DNA of 64,000 nucleotides from Mesorhizobium_G sp049840935 (GCA_049840935.1 JASGJA010000005.1:1-64000), one strand, 5' to 3'. Shown: positions 17,889-27,942, counted from the stretch's first letter. The notes: a model not told the origin generated them from the letters alone. Numbers and translations: made by a program.

Positions 17889-18098
17889 TCAGATACCGCC
17901 GCCGTTAGGCAGGAAGTTCTTGATGACCTTCTTTCCGTCCGGCTCGGCCAGCACCATGGTGCCGCGAGCGTCGCGAATGAACTTGTTGGAGCGCTTGATC
18001 ATGCCGTGGCGCTTGCCAGCCGCAGCTGCAAGTACCTTGCCAGTGCCAGTGATCTTGAACCGCTTCTTTGCAGCGGCCTTGGTCTTCATCTTGGGCAT
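17889..18098 (-). CDS. rpmI: Large ribosomal subunit protein bL35
   Basis: A 69-residue basic ribosomal protein. MPKMKTKAAAKKRFKITGTGK, GKRHGMIKRSNKFIRDARG and the ending FLPNGGGI are canonical. The ATG at 18,098 is chosen over one 20 codons upstream because it gives the family N-terminus and has AAAGGAAG seven bases before it. It is normally cotranscribed with infC and rplT. Here rplT follows directly, but an isoprenylcysteine methyltransferase-like gene and a hairpin separate it from infC, so rpmI-rplT may use a separate promoter in the 160 bases upstream. Confidence 0.96.
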   Translation of the reverse strand: MPKMKTKAAAKKRFKITGTGKVLAAAAGKRHGMIKRSNKFIRDARGTMVLAEPDGKKVIKNFLPNGGGI

Positions 18099-18173
18099 TT
18101 TGCTTCCTTTCATGTGCGCATCTTCAGATGCGTCTGGTTCTTGCTTCGGACCGACCAAAGTCCGAAAAGCATA

Positions 18174-18212
18174 AAGACCGCCACGGCATGCCCTGCCGGG
18201 CGGCTTTTCTTA
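18174..18212 (-). terminator. Possible terminator between methyltransferase and rpmI
   Basis: A hairpin-forming GC-rich inverted repeat (CCGCC...GGGCGG core, flanked by AAAGA on one side and CTTTTCTT on the other) could stop transcription on the minus strand after the gene at 18,262. The T-run on that strand is short. Confidence 0.45.
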
Positions 18213-18261
18213 AGACGCGGCTCCATACCAGCAAGGCTTTAGCCGCGCAAGTAGGTTCTGC

Positions 18262-18882
18262 TTACCAAAGATGGAAGAAAACCGGGATTATGCCGCTGTT
18301 CTGCAAGGTCTCGATCAATTCAAAGAGCGGCACGGAAATGAAAAAGGCGAGGCCGTCTTTCAACGTTCGCGACAGAAGCGTCGGGCGGAATGTGACGAAC
18401 TCTTCATCCTTGTAAAGCGAAGGATTGGGAATGAAGCGCGGCACGCGCGCGACATAATCCAGATAGGGCTTGCCGAGCTTGGCGGAGAGAAATTCCTCTT
18501 CCCGCCGGATGACGATGGAAAACGCCACCCAGCATAGAATGCCGAATGCAAAGGTCAGCACGATGCTGCCCATCTGCCCGCCGACGCCCGCCGCTGCTAC
18601 AGCAGAAAAGAAGTAGAGCGGGTTACGGGTGACGGAATAAGGCCCGGTCTGCACCACCTCTGACGATTTGCGCCCGCCGATATAAAGCGTGGACCACAAA
18701 CGACCACCAATGCCGATGAGGATAAGCATCTGGCCGAGCCATTCGATGCGTTCGTGAACTTCTTCCGTCGCGACGGAAGCCCCGAACACAAGGAACAGTG
18801 CGATGATTGAAATGAGCGCAGCCAGCACCAAGCGACGCAGGCGCTGGTATTCGGTCATCGCCTTGTCGGCTGATTGTGCCAT
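18262..18882 (-). CDS. Isoprenylcysteine carboxyl methyltransferase-family membrane protein
   Basis: A 206-residue inner-membrane protein with about five hydrophobic segments (first at residues 18-38). The signature QTGPYSVTRNPLYFF, followed later by RREEEFLSAKLGKPYLDYVARVPRFIPN, is the SAM-binding RHPxY...EE...G..Y..Y.. pattern of the ICMT/PEMT-like methyltransferases. Bacterial members methylate unknown, probably lipid or small-molecule, substrates. The gene lies between infC and rpmI on the same strand, 45 bases after infC, an unusual placement in this conserved ribosomal operon. The start at 18,882 gives a sensible cytoplasmic lead. Confidence 0.82.
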   Translation of the reverse strand: MAQSADKAMTEYQRLRRLVLAALISIIALFLVFGASVATEEVHERIEWLGQMLILIGIGGRLWSTLYIGGRKSSEVVQTGPYSVTRNPLYFFSAVAAAGVGGQMGSIVLTFAFGILCWVAFSIVIRREEEFLSAKLGKPYLDYVARVPRFIPNPSLYKDEEFVTFRPTLLSRTLKDGLAFFISVPLFELIETLQNSGIIPVFFHLW

Positions 18883-18927
18883 ATTAACTGATCTACTTCG
18901 AATATCAGGGGAGAGCGGCGCCCGGTG

Positions 18928-19464
18928 TTACCTTGGCGCCAGCACCATCATCATCTGGCGGCCTTCGAGCTTTGGCTCGGCTTCCACCTTGGCAATGCTT
19001 GCGGTTTCTTCGCGCACGCGGTTCAGCAATTCCATGCCGAGTTCCATGTGAGCCATTTCGCGGCCACGGAAACGCAATGTCAGTTTGACCTTGTCACCTT
19101 CTTCAAAGAAGCGGCGCACTGCTTTCATCTTCACCTCATAATCATGGGTGTCGATGTTCGGGCGCATCTTGATTTCCTTGATCTCGATGACCTTCTGGTG
19201 CTTGCGCGCCTCAGCGGCCTTCTTCTGAGAGGCGTATTTCAGCTTGCCCAGATCGAGAATCTTGGTGACAGGCGGTGTCGAATTCGGCGAGATTTCAACG
19301 AGGTCCAGGCCAGCATCTTCTGCGGCTTGCAGCGCATCGTTGATTGAAACGACGCCCTGATTGTTGCCGTCTGCGTCGATGAGTTGAACCTGAGGAACGC
19401 GGATGTCGCGATTTGCACGTGGGCCGTCCTTTACGGGCGCGGCGGCTTTAAACGGTCTGCGAAT
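18928..19464 (-). CDS. infC: Translation initiation factor IF-3, ATT start codon
   Basis: IF-3 binds the 30S subunit and checks start-codon choice. The protein begins, from an ATT codon at 19,464, (M)RRPFKAAAPVKDGPR, then NRDIRVPQVQLIDADG, LDLVEISPNSTPPVTKILD and the C-terminal domain with MRPNIDTHDYEVKMKAVRRF to VLAPR. ATT is chosen because it gives the family N-terminus, has GGAGAAAAA just upstream, and rare AUU starts are the known basis of infC autoregulation. The length of 178 residues is normal. No ATG exists upstream in frame before the ribosome-binding site. A hairpin about 30 bases upstream could add attenuation. Confidence 0.95.
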   Translation of the reverse strand: MRRPFKAAAPVKDGPRANRDIRVPQVQLIDADGNNQGVVSINDALQAAEDAGLDLVEISPNSTPPVTKILDLGKLKYASQKKAAEARKHQKVIEIKEIKMRPNIDTHDYEVKMKAVRRFFEEGDKVKLTLRFRGREMAHMELGMELLNRVREETASIAKVEAEPKLEGRQMMMVLAPR

Positions 19465-19491
19465 GGCCTTTTTCTCCTTAAGCCGTTGATG

Positions 19492-19522
19492 AAAAGCCGC
19501 GCCAATGTGGTTGCGGCGCGGC
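19492..19522 (-). promoter_or_regulatory. Hairpin with T-run in the infC leader (candidate attenuator)
   Basis: On the minus strand GCCGCGCC pairs with GGCGCGGC across an 11-base loop and is followed by TTTTC, about 28 bases before the infC ATT codon. This is terminator-like and lies inside the leader, so premature termination or ribosome-dependent read-through is possible. Confidence 0.55.
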
Positions 19523-19598
19523 GGCTGTCAATAGCACAAGCTGTGAAAAGATGCACCATTCATTAGCTTTCTGGAGCATTGTTGAATGCTGCTGTGTC

Positions 19599-19952
19599 TT
19601 ATACGCCATGCGAAAGCACATTTATGAGCCGGCCCGCAGGATCGCGTAGATAAAAACGCCGCACGCCCCAAGGTTCATCCGTCAATGGATAGACGATGGG
19701 AACACCGCAACTCTTCGCCCGCGCGTAGATTACGTCGACATCGTCTACCTCAATGGAAAGCTCTGGTACTGGAGTTCCCGACCCACCTTCGGTGGCCAGA
19801 CTTAGTTGAACCCGCGCGGACCCACCTCCGGCCAGCGTGGCGATCCATCCGTGATCCATGACAAGTTCAAGGTCGAACAGGTGACGATAAAATTCCAGCA
19901 ACGGCCCGATCATATCCGTTGCGAGATTTGGAACGATGCGCAGTACAGCCAT
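19599..19952 (-). CDS. VOC superfamily (glyoxalase-like) protein
   Basis: A 117-residue single VOC module: IVPNLATDMIGPLLEFYRHLFDLELVMDHGWIATL, VQLSLATEGG, PELSIEVDDVDVIYARAKSCGVPIVYPLTDEPWGVRRFYLRDPAGRLINVLSH. The WG..RF.L.DP.G..I.....H ending is the usual second half, with a final His that could bind metal. The ATG at 19,952 is preferred to one ten codons upstream because GGAGATTGC precedes it. It lies upstream of infC on the same strand but is separated by about 130 bases containing the infC leader. Substrate unknown. Confidence 0.82.
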   Translation of the reverse strand: MAVLRIVPNLATDMIGPLLEFYRHLFDLELVMDHGWIATLAGGGSARVQLSLATEGGSGTPVPELSIEVDDVDVIYARAKSCGVPIVYPLTDEPWGVRRFYLRDPAGRLINVLSHGV

Positions 19953-20060
19953 GCAATCTCCATGATACCAGCCGAGAGACAAGCATTGGACGCGCCCTTT
20001 TCGGGAGCAATCGCCTGTGGCATGAGGCGTACCTTAATTTAGATAGGACTGAACGCAGGC

Positions 20061-20834
20061 ATGGCAACCGATCCAGTGACACAAATCGAGGTGGGTGGCG
20101 AGCAGATTGCCGTGCGGGCGCGCAAGGGAACGATGCCCGGTGTGGTTTGGTTGGGCGGCTACAAGTCCGACATGATGGGTACCAAGGCCGAAACGCTCGA
20201 CAAATGGGCGCAGGAATCAGGCCATGCGTTTTTGCGTCACGACTATTCCGGCCACGGTGAGTCGGGCGGAGAGTTCAAGGACGGCACAATCTCCCGTTGG
20301 CTGACGGAAAGCCTTGCCGTGCTGCGTACATTCAGCGCTGGACCGCAGATTTTTGTTGGCTCTTCAATGGGCGCATGGATCGCACTGCGCATGGCGCAGG
20401 AACTGCGCAAATCAGGCGAGGGCGAGCGGATTGGTGCGCTGATTCTGCTTGCGCCTGCGCCGGATTTCACCCGCGAACTGGTGGAGCCGAAACTGACGGA
20501 AGCGCAGCGCAAAGACCTTGCGGAGAAGGGCTATTTCGCGGAGCCGTCCGAATATTCAGACCAGCCCTACATGTACACGCGCGCGCTGATTGAAGATGGT
20601 GCGCAGAATCTCGTCATGGACAAGCCGATCGATACGCATTGCCCGGTGCAGATCATACAGGGCGTTGCCGATCCTGATGTGCCGTTTGCACACGCGCTCA
20701 AGCTCGCCAGCCTGATGCCATCCGACGATGTGACGCTTTCGCTTGTGCCGGGTGGTGATCATCGCCTTTCACGATCGCAAGACCTCGAACTGCTGGTTGG
20801 CGCGGTCGAATCAATGATCGAGCGCGTGAACTGA
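20061..20834 (+). CDS. Alpha/beta hydrolase
   Basis: A 257-residue cytoplasmic hydrolase. VVWLGGYKSDMMGTKAETL forms the first strand and oxyanion loop, HDYSGHGESGG the next turn, and the nucleophile Ser sits in FVGSSMGAWIALR. The acid is probably the first Asp in GVADPDVPFAHA and the His is in VPGGDHRLSR, so the triad is complete. Genes like this commonly lie near infC in Hyphomicrobiales and resemble palmitoyl-thioesterase/BAAT-type hydrolases. Its TGA overlaps the ATG of the BenE carrier, so the two are coupled. The substrate is unknown. Confidence 0.87.
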   Translation: MATDPVTQIEVGGEQIAVRARKGTMPGVVWLGGYKSDMMGTKAETLDKWAQESGHAFLRHDYSGHGESGGEFKDGTISRWLTESLAVLRTFSAGPQIFVGSSMGAWIALRMAQELRKSGEGERIGALILLAPAPDFTRELVEPKLTEAQRKDLAEKGYFAEPSEYSDQPYMYTRALIEDGAQNLVMDKPIDTHCPVQIIQGVADPDVPFAHALKLASLMPSDDVTLSLVPGGDHRLSRSQDLELLVGAVESMIERVN

Positions 20835-21973
20835 TGCGCCTTTCCATACCAAGCGCGGCCTTCGTCGCCGCAATCGTGGGATTCGGCGGCACGCTCGCTA
20901 TTATTATTGCGGCGGCGAACGCTGTTGGCGCAACGCAGCTACAGACTGCAAGCTGGGTGACGGCGCTTTGCATCGCCATGGCGGTCGAAAGCCTGTGGCT
21001 CTCATGGTGGACGAAAATGCCAGTGATTTCGGCATGGTCCACACCCGGTGCCGCGCTGATTGCAGCGTCAAGCGGGTTCAATATTTCGGAAGCTGTGGGC
21101 GCATTTATCGTTGCCGCACTGCTGCTGATTGCGACGGGTCTGTTTCGTCCACTGACGCGGCTGATTTCGCGCATTCCGCATTCGGTGGCGTCGGGCATGT
21201 TGGCGGGTATCGTAGTGACCTTCGCAATCAATGCGGTGAAGACGATTCCGCTTGATCCGTGGCTGATCCTGCCACTGGTGGCGGCGTTTTTCCTGTTCCG
21301 AATCATCAATCCATCACTGTCCGTGCTGGCCGTGTTGATCGGCGGTGGGGCGCTGGCGTTCTTCATGGGCAGGGTGGGCGCGCTTCCCGCGCCCGAACTT
21401 TCGACGCTGACGCTGATAACGCCGAGCTTTACGCCCGGCGCGATATTCGGCCTCGCAGTGCCGCTCTACCTCGTGACGATGGCCTCACAAAACTTGTCTG
21501 GGTTAGCTGTGTTGAAGGCTGCTGGCTATGAGCCGCCAGCCGGACCGTTGATCGGGATAACCGGGTTGGTATCGCTGCTCACCGCGCCGTTCGGTGCATC
21601 GACATCGAACCTCGCTGCGATTTCTGCCGCGATTTGCACCGGGCCGGATGTACATCCCGACCCCGCCGAGCGATGGAAGACGGGACCGTTTTACGCTCTG
21701 TTCTATTTGATCTTTGCGGTGTTTGGAGCCTCGCTGGTCGCTGTGTTCGCTGTGCTGCCTGCGGCGCTTATCGCTCTGGTGGCGGGGCTGGCGCTGATGC
21801 CCTCGCTCGCCAACGCACTGGCAATTGCACTTGCCGACGAGCGCCAGAGATTTGCCGCGACGACAGCGTTTGCGGTGACTGCATCGGGGCTAACGCTGTT
21901 CGGGATCGGTTCCGCCTTTTGGGGATTGATCGGCGGGCTGCTTGTGCTTGGTCTGGAGCGCTTCAAAAAATAG
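20834..21973 (+). CDS. benE: BenE-family benzoate/proton symporter-like carrier
   Basis: A 379-residue inner-membrane protein with about 12 hydrophobic helices. SAWSTPGAALIAAS and the later FGASTSNLAAISAAICTG match the BenE family (benzoate membrane transport protein, NCS2-like 7+7 fold), which is reported to take up benzoate with protons. No benzoate catabolic genes are present in the window, so the true substrate is open. The ATG overlaps the upstream hydrolase stop (TGATG), suggesting that the hydrolase and carrier act together, perhaps hydrolase releasing an aromatic acid. The end reads LERFKK then TAG. Confidence 0.85.
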   Translation: MRLSIPSAAFVAAIVGFGGTLAIIIAAANAVGATQLQTASWVTALCIAMAVESLWLSWWTKMPVISAWSTPGAALIAASSGFNISEAVGAFIVAALLLIATGLFRPLTRLISRIPHSVASGMLAGIVVTFAINAVKTIPLDPWLILPLVAAFFLFRIINPSLSVLAVLIGGGALAFFMGRVGALPAPELSTLTLITPSFTPGAIFGLAVPLYLVTMASQNLSGLAVLKAAGYEPPAGPLIGITGLVSLLTAPFGASTSNLAAISAAICTGPDVHPDPAERWKTGPFYALFYLIFAVFGASLVAVFAVLPAALIALVAGLALMPSLANALAIALADERQRFAATTAFAVTASGLTLFGIGSAFWGLIGGLLVLGLERFKK

Positions 21974-22094
21974 CAGCAGAATCAATCATCTGTCCGGTTT
22001 TGAATTGGGCTGTCTTGAATGGCCGCAATCGCTTTACCATGTCGATAAAAGCAGCGGAAAAATGCGCGCTGCCCAACCGAAGGAACGGGAGAAG

Positions 22095-22526
22095 ATGACG
22101 ACGACTGCTTTGATCCGCCCGGCCTGGACGCCGGCGACCATTGCGCTCATGGTGATTGGTTTTGTGGTGTTTTGGCCGCTTGGCCTTGCCATGCTTGCTT
22201 ATATCATCTGGGGCGACCGGCTTGACGGTTTCAAGCGTGACGTAAACCGCGCGACCGATGGCGTTTTTGCCGGATGCCGCCGTGCTTCGTGGAAGACCAA
22301 CGCCGCAACCGGCAATGTAGCTTTCGACGACTGGCGCGAAAAGGAGCTCGAACGCCTCGCCGAAGAGCGCCGCAAGCTGGACGAAATGCGCGATGAGTTC
22401 GACGCTTATGCTCGCGAGCTGCGCCGCGCGAAAGACCTTGAAGAGTTCGACCGGTTCATGGCCAACCGCAACAAGCCGACGGCGCCGGCAAAGCGCGGAA
22501 AAGGCGCTGGCTTGCTCGACGAGTAA
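22095..22526 (+). CDS. DUF2852 family membrane protein
   Basis: A 143-residue protein typical of alphaproteobacteria. MTTTALIRPAWTPATI leads into one transmembrane helix (about residues 15-37, containing GFVVFWPLGLAMLAYIIWG). A charged, helical cytoplasmic part with coiled-coil character follows (WREKELERLAEERRKLDEMRDEFD), then a basic tail. The ATG at 22,095 follows AACGGGAGAAG and is preferred over longer in-frame extensions. Function unknown; it precedes a terminator and is not part of the dnaK unit. Confidence 0.85.
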   Translation: MTTTALIRPAWTPATIALMVIGFVVFWPLGLAMLAYIIWGDRLDGFKRDVNRATDGVFAGCRRASWKTNAATGNVAFDDWREKELERLAEERRKLDEMRDEFDAYARELRRAKDLEEFDRFMANRNKPTAPAKRGKGAGLLDE

Positions 22527-22548
22527 GTAATTAGCCGGGTTTTAGTCG

Positions 22549-22577
22549 ACGGCGCCGCAACAACGGCGCCGTTTCTA
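22549..22577 (+). terminator. Terminator after the DUF2852 gene
   Basis: ACGGCGCC pairs with GGCGCCGT across an eight-base loop, followed by TTCTATTTG. It lies 23 bases after the stop. Confidence 0.7.
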
Positions 22578-22642
22578 TTTGTTGCGGCAAAACGCGCCCT
22601 GAAATTCCATGCATCTATTGCACTGATATTGGGTTCAAGACG

Positions 22643-22672
22643 CTTGCGCGGGAAAACAGCTATTCCTATATA
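22643..22672 (+). promoter_or_regulatory. Sigma-32 (RpoH)-like promoter of dnaK
   Basis: CTTG at 22,643 and CCTATATA at 22,665 are separated by 18 bases, close to the alphaproteobacterial heat-shock promoter pattern (CTTG... and CCTATNT). The ATG of dnaK lies about 120 bases downstream. Confidence 0.65.
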
Positions 22673-22792
22673 CGCCGCAGCTTTGTATCGGCCTCCCCGC
22701 AAAGGTGGCCTGGTCAAGGAAATCCATACGAAAGGGGCTTTCGCCGGAATGCCTTCGGGGTCCTGAAAGCCTGCTAAACGGAGAGAAAAAGA

Positions 22793-24706
<1,914 letters not shown>

Positions 24707-24727
24707 CAAGAGCGGCTGTGATCGAAG

Positions 24728-24752
24728 AGCCCGGCACTATGCCGGGCTTTTT
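24728..24752 (+). terminator. Terminator between dnaK and dnaJ
   Basis: AGCCCGGC pairs with GCCGGGCT with loop ACTAT and a following TTTT. It is placed so as to reduce dnaJ transcription relative to dnaK. Confidence 0.85.
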
Positions 24753-24811
24753 GCAACCCTGTGAGGGACATTCATGGTTGTTTTGAATTGCAGGGTTCTA
24801 GGCGGGACAGA

Positions 24812-25948
24812 ATGAAGGCTGATTTCTACGAGACATTGGGCGTTGCGCGCGGCGCGGATGAGAAAGAACTCAAGGCCGCCTACCGCAAGCTGGCCATGCA
24901 GTTTCACCCCGACCGCAATCCCGGTGATCACGCCGCCGAGATAAAGTTCAAGGAAATCGGTGAGGCATATGACTGCCTGAAAGACCCGCAAAAGCGCGCG
25001 GCTTATGATCGTTTCGGCCACGCAGCTTTTGAGCATGGCGGTGGTGGCGGCGGATTCCAGAACGGCTTTGGCGGGGGCGGGTTCTCGGACATTTTCGAGG
25101 ATATTTTCGGCGAGATGATGGGCGGCGGCGGTCGCCGTCGCTCGACCGGCGGGCGCGAGCGCGGTGCAGACCTGCGCTACAATATGGAAATCACGCTGGA
25201 GGAGGCCTACACGGGCAAGACCGCGCAGATCCGCGTGCCGTCTTCCATCGCCTGTACGGATTGCTCAGGCTCCGGGGCGAAGCCGGGCACGCAGCCAGTG
25301 AATTGCGCCATGTGCGGCGGTCACGGCAAAGTGCGTGCCAGCCAAGGCTTTTTTTCCATTGAACGCGTTTGCCCTCAGTGTGGCGGTCGCGGCCAGACAA
25401 TCAAAGACCCCTGCCCCAAATGCAACGGCCAAGGCCGGACCATTCAGGAACGCTCGCTATCCGTGAACATTCCGGCAGGCATCGAAGATGGTACGCGCAT
25501 CCGGCTTTCCAACGAAGGTGAAGCGGGTTTGCGCGGCGGGCCATCCGGCGATCTCTATATTTTCCTCGCAGTGAAGCCGCACGAGTTCTTCCAGCGCGAC
25601 GGTGCGGATCTTTATTGCCGCGTGCCGATTTCAATGACGGCGGCGGCGCTTGGCGGCCAGTTCGAGGTGGCAACACTGGACGGCACCCAGACGCGTGTGA
25701 AGGTGCCGGAAGGTACGCAAAACGGGAAACAGTTCCGCCTGAAAGGCAAGGGAATGCCCGTATTGCGTCAAGCGCAGATGGGCGATCTCTACATTCAGAC
25801 CGCCGTGGAAACGCCGCAGAACCTGACCAAACGGCAAAAAGAACTGCTTGAAGAGTTCGATGCCATTTCGTCGAAGGAAAATTCGCCGCAATCGGCTGGT
25901 TTCTTCTCGCGAATGAAGGATTTTTTTAAATCTTTCGGAGAGGGATAG
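24812..25948 (+). CDS. dnaJ: Co-chaperone Hsp40
   Basis: DnaJ stimulates DnaK ATP hydrolysis and delivers substrates. The J domain occupies residues 1-70 with HPD at about 32-34 (QFHPDRNPGD). A Gly/Phe-rich linker (GGGGGGFQNGFGGGGF) follows. Then come four zinc-finger CxxCxGxG repeats (CTDCSGSG, CAMCGGHG, CPQCGGRG, CPKCNGQG) at about 150-215 and C-terminal substrate domains with GDLYI twice. The ATG at 24,812 gives MKADFYETLG; upstream in-frame codons are not family-like. Length 378 residues, complete. A terminator between it and dnaK suggests partial uncoupling. Confidence 0.97.
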   Translation: MKADFYETLGVARGADEKELKAAYRKLAMQFHPDRNPGDHAAEIKFKEIGEAYDCLKDPQKRAAYDRFGHAAFEHGGGGGGFQNGFGGGGFSDIFEDIFGEMMGGGGRRRSTGGRERGADLRYNMEITLEEAYTGKTAQIRVPSSIACTDCSGSGAKPGTQPVNCAMCGGHGKVRASQGFFSIERVCPQCGGRGQTIKDPCPKCNGQGRTIQERSLSVNIPAGIEDGTRIRLSNEGEAGLRGGPSGDLYIFLAVKPHEFFQRDGADLYCRVPISMTAAALGGQFEVATLDGTQTRVKVPEGTQNGKQFRLKGKGMPVLRQAQMGDLYIQTAVETPQNLTKRQKELLEEFDAISSKENSPQSAGFFSRMKDFFKSFGEG

Positions 25949-26038
25949 AACCACTAATTAGCAGTGGGTGATTTACGTTTCTCCTTGCGTTTGAGACTCA
26001 GGGTGCTAGTTCGAGCAAGCACTTGAAGGGATTTTTCG

Positions 26039-26641
26039 ATGGCTGGTCTGGCACTTCGCAAACTCGCGGCGAAATTTGACGATGAGTTGAAGTTCTTCAA
26101 AGGCTGGATCGACAAGCCCAAAGCCGTCGGATCGATAATCCCCACCAGTTCAGTTACGGCGCGTAGAATGGCGTCGGTCATCGATACCAATTCGGGGCTT
26201 CCGGTGCTGGAAGTCGGACCGGGCACCGGCATCATCACGAAGTATATTCTCAAGCACGGCGTGAAGCCCTCGGATCTCTATACCCTCGAATATTCGCATG
26301 ATTTTGTCTTGCATCTGCAGCGGCTGTTTCCGCAGGTGAATGTCATCGAGGGCGACGCGTTTGACCTCGAAAAATCACTCGGCAACGACGCGCCCAAGCT
26401 TTTCGACTCGGTAATTTCAGGCGTTCCGTTGCTCAATTTTCCTGTGCAGATGCGCGTGCGATATCTGGAAGGACTGTTGAAGCGTATGCCTGTGGGGCGT
26501 CCAGTGGTGCAACTCACATATGGACCGAAATCCCCGATCCCACCCGGATTGGGCGACTATACGGTTGAGCATCTGGACTTCATCCTGCGCAATATTCCAC
26601 CAACCAGGCTGTGGGTCTATCGGCGGAGACTGCACCATTGA
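26039..26641 (+). CDS. pmtA: Phosphatidylethanolamine N-methyltransferase (PmtA type)
   Basis: PmtA methylates phosphatidylethanolamine three times with SAM to give phosphatidylcholine in rhizobia and relatives. FDDELKFFKGWIDKPKAVGSIIPTSSVTARRMASVI is the conserved N-terminal region of the Sinorhizobium-type enzyme. The SAM motif is LEVGPGTGIIT at about residues 59-69, and LEYSHDF, EGDAFDL and ISGVPLLNFP follow. The enzyme is soluble and peripherally bound to the membrane. The 3' end overlaps the likely TTG start of the following FMN reductase, so the two are probably translated together. All motifs are intact and the length of 200 residues is usual. Confidence 0.93.
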   Translation: MAGLALRKLAAKFDDELKFFKGWIDKPKAVGSIIPTSSVTARRMASVIDTNSGLPVLEVGPGTGIITKYILKHGVKPSDLYTLEYSHDFVLHLQRLFPQVNVIEGDAFDLEKSLGNDAPKLFDSVISGVPLLNFPVQMRVRYLEGLLKRMPVGRPVVQLTYGPKSPIPPGLGDYTVEHLDFILRNIPPTRLWVYRRRLHH

Positions 26642-27228
26642 GCCGCGCGCCGCGCATTCTGCTGTTCGCGGGTTCGACGAGAACCGGTGCTTATAGCGGC
26701 AAGGTGGCGGATGCGGCGCAAAAGGAACTGGTGTTGCAGGGCGCGGAGGTAACGCGCATATCGCTTGGCGATTTTCCGCTGCCCATCATGAATCAAGACC
26801 TCGAAGCCGAGGAAGGCGTGCCTGAAAACGCGATCAAGCTCGCTCGGCTGTTCGTGTCGCATGACGCGGTGATGATTTGCACGCCGGAATATAATGGCTC
26901 CATGCCGCCGCTCTTGAAAAACGCAATCGACTGGATCAGTCGCGCGAAGGAAAATGGCAAGAGCATTCGCGCTTTCAGCGGCAAGATCGGCTGCATCTGC
27001 TCTTCGTCCGACGGACATTTTGCCGGCATTCGCAGTGCATCGCATTTGCGTCAGGTACTTGCGCATATCCAGATGGAAGTCATTGCGCCGCAGGTTTCCG
27101 TGCCAAACGCGAGCGAGGCATTTGAGGAGAACGGTGATTTCAGGTCTGAGCGGCTGCGCAACGGCATGAACCGCGCATGCAAGACGCTGATCGAAGAAGC
27201 CGCACTTCATATGCGCGCGGACGGGTAA
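26638..27228 (+). CDS. NADPH-dependent FMN reductase-family protein
   Basis: A flavodoxin-like-fold FMN reductase. PRILLFAGSTRTGAYSGKVAD is the FMN phosphate-binding loop, and VMICTPEYNGSMPPLLKNAIDWISR the conserved PEYN motif contacting the flavin. GKIGCICSSSDG and a helical C-terminus follow. A TTG at 26,638, overlapping the pmtA stop, is the likely start (LSRAPRILLF); an upstream start inside pmtA at 26,611 is also open. The stop is four bases before pyrF. Such enzymes reduce quinones, azo dyes or metals; the physiological substrate is unknown. Confidence 0.85.
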   Translation: MSRAPRILLFAGSTRTGAYSGKVADAAQKELVLQGAEVTRISLGDFPLPIMNQDLEAEEGVPENAIKLARLFVSHDAVMICTPEYNGSMPPLLKNAIDWISRAKENGKSIRAFSGKIGCICSSSDGHFAGIRSASHLRQVLAHIQMEVIAPQVSVPNASEAFEENGDFRSERLRNGMNRACKTLIEEAALHMRADG

Positions 27229-27231
27229 CGC

Positions 27232-27933
27232 ATGGCGAGCGAAACGATGCGCGAACGCCTGATCGTCGGGCTGGATGTGCCGAGCGTGAAGGACGCCGAG
27301 GCGGTGGTTCGCGAGCTTGGCGACACCGCGCGATTTTACAAGATCGGCTATCAACTTGCCTATGCGCCTGCGGGTCTGGATTTCGCCCGCGAACTGGCCA
27401 AGAGCAACGCGAAGGTGTTTCTGGATCTCAAGTTGCTGGATATAGACAACACCGTGGCGAAGGGCGTGGAAGCGATTGCCCGCATGGGCATGTCGATGCT
27501 CACGCTGCACGCCTATCCAAAGGCCATGAAAGCAGCGGTGGAAGCTGCCAAAGGTTCGGATTTGTGCCTGCTTGGCGTCACGGTTCTGACCTCGATGGAT
27601 GAGCAGGACCTGATCGCAGCAGGCTATGAATATGACCCGCACACACTTGTGCTGCGCCGCGCCGAACAGGCGTTGCAAGCGGGCATGGGGGGCGTGGTGT
27701 GTTCTGCCGACGAAGCTGCCGCCGTGCGCCGCATCGTTGGGCCGAAGCTAGCGGTCGTGACGCCCGGCATTCGCCCCGCTGGTGCAGATCGCGGCGACCA
27801 AAAACGCGTTGTTACGCCAGCGGAGGCGGTGCGCAATGGCGCAAGCCATCTCGTCGTGGCGCGGCCCATCGTCGGCGTATCCGACAGAAAAGCCGCTGCG
27901 CGCGCTATAATCGCCGAAATGGAAAGCGCCTGA
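27232..27933 (+). CDS. pyrF: Orotidine 5'-phosphate decarboxylase
   Basis: PyrF decarboxylates OMP to UMP, the last step of pyrimidine synthesis. A TIM barrel of 233 residues: LIVGLDVPSVKDAE, FYKIGYQLAYA (substrate Lys), the catalytic DxKxxDI in VFLDLKLLDIDNT, LTLHAYPKAM, LLGVTVLTSMD, VTPGIRPAGADRGDQKRV and VVARPIVG for phosphate binding. The start ATG lies three bases after the FMN reductase stop and is preferred over an internal ATG five codons later. The DUF1330 gene follows by nine bases, so pmtA to DUF1330 is probably one transcription unit. Confidence 0.96.
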   Translation: MASETMRERLIVGLDVPSVKDAEAVVRELGDTARFYKIGYQLAYAPAGLDFARELAKSNAKVFLDLKLLDIDNTVAKGVEAIARMGMSMLTLHAYPKAMKAAVEAAKGSDLCLLGVTVLTSMDEQDLIAAGYEYDPHTLVLRRAEQALQAGMGGVVCSADEAAAVRRIVGPKLAVVTPGIRPAGADRGDQKRVVTPAEAVRNGASHLVVARPIVGVSDRKAAARAIIAEMESA

Positions 27934-27942
27934 GAGGACCAG

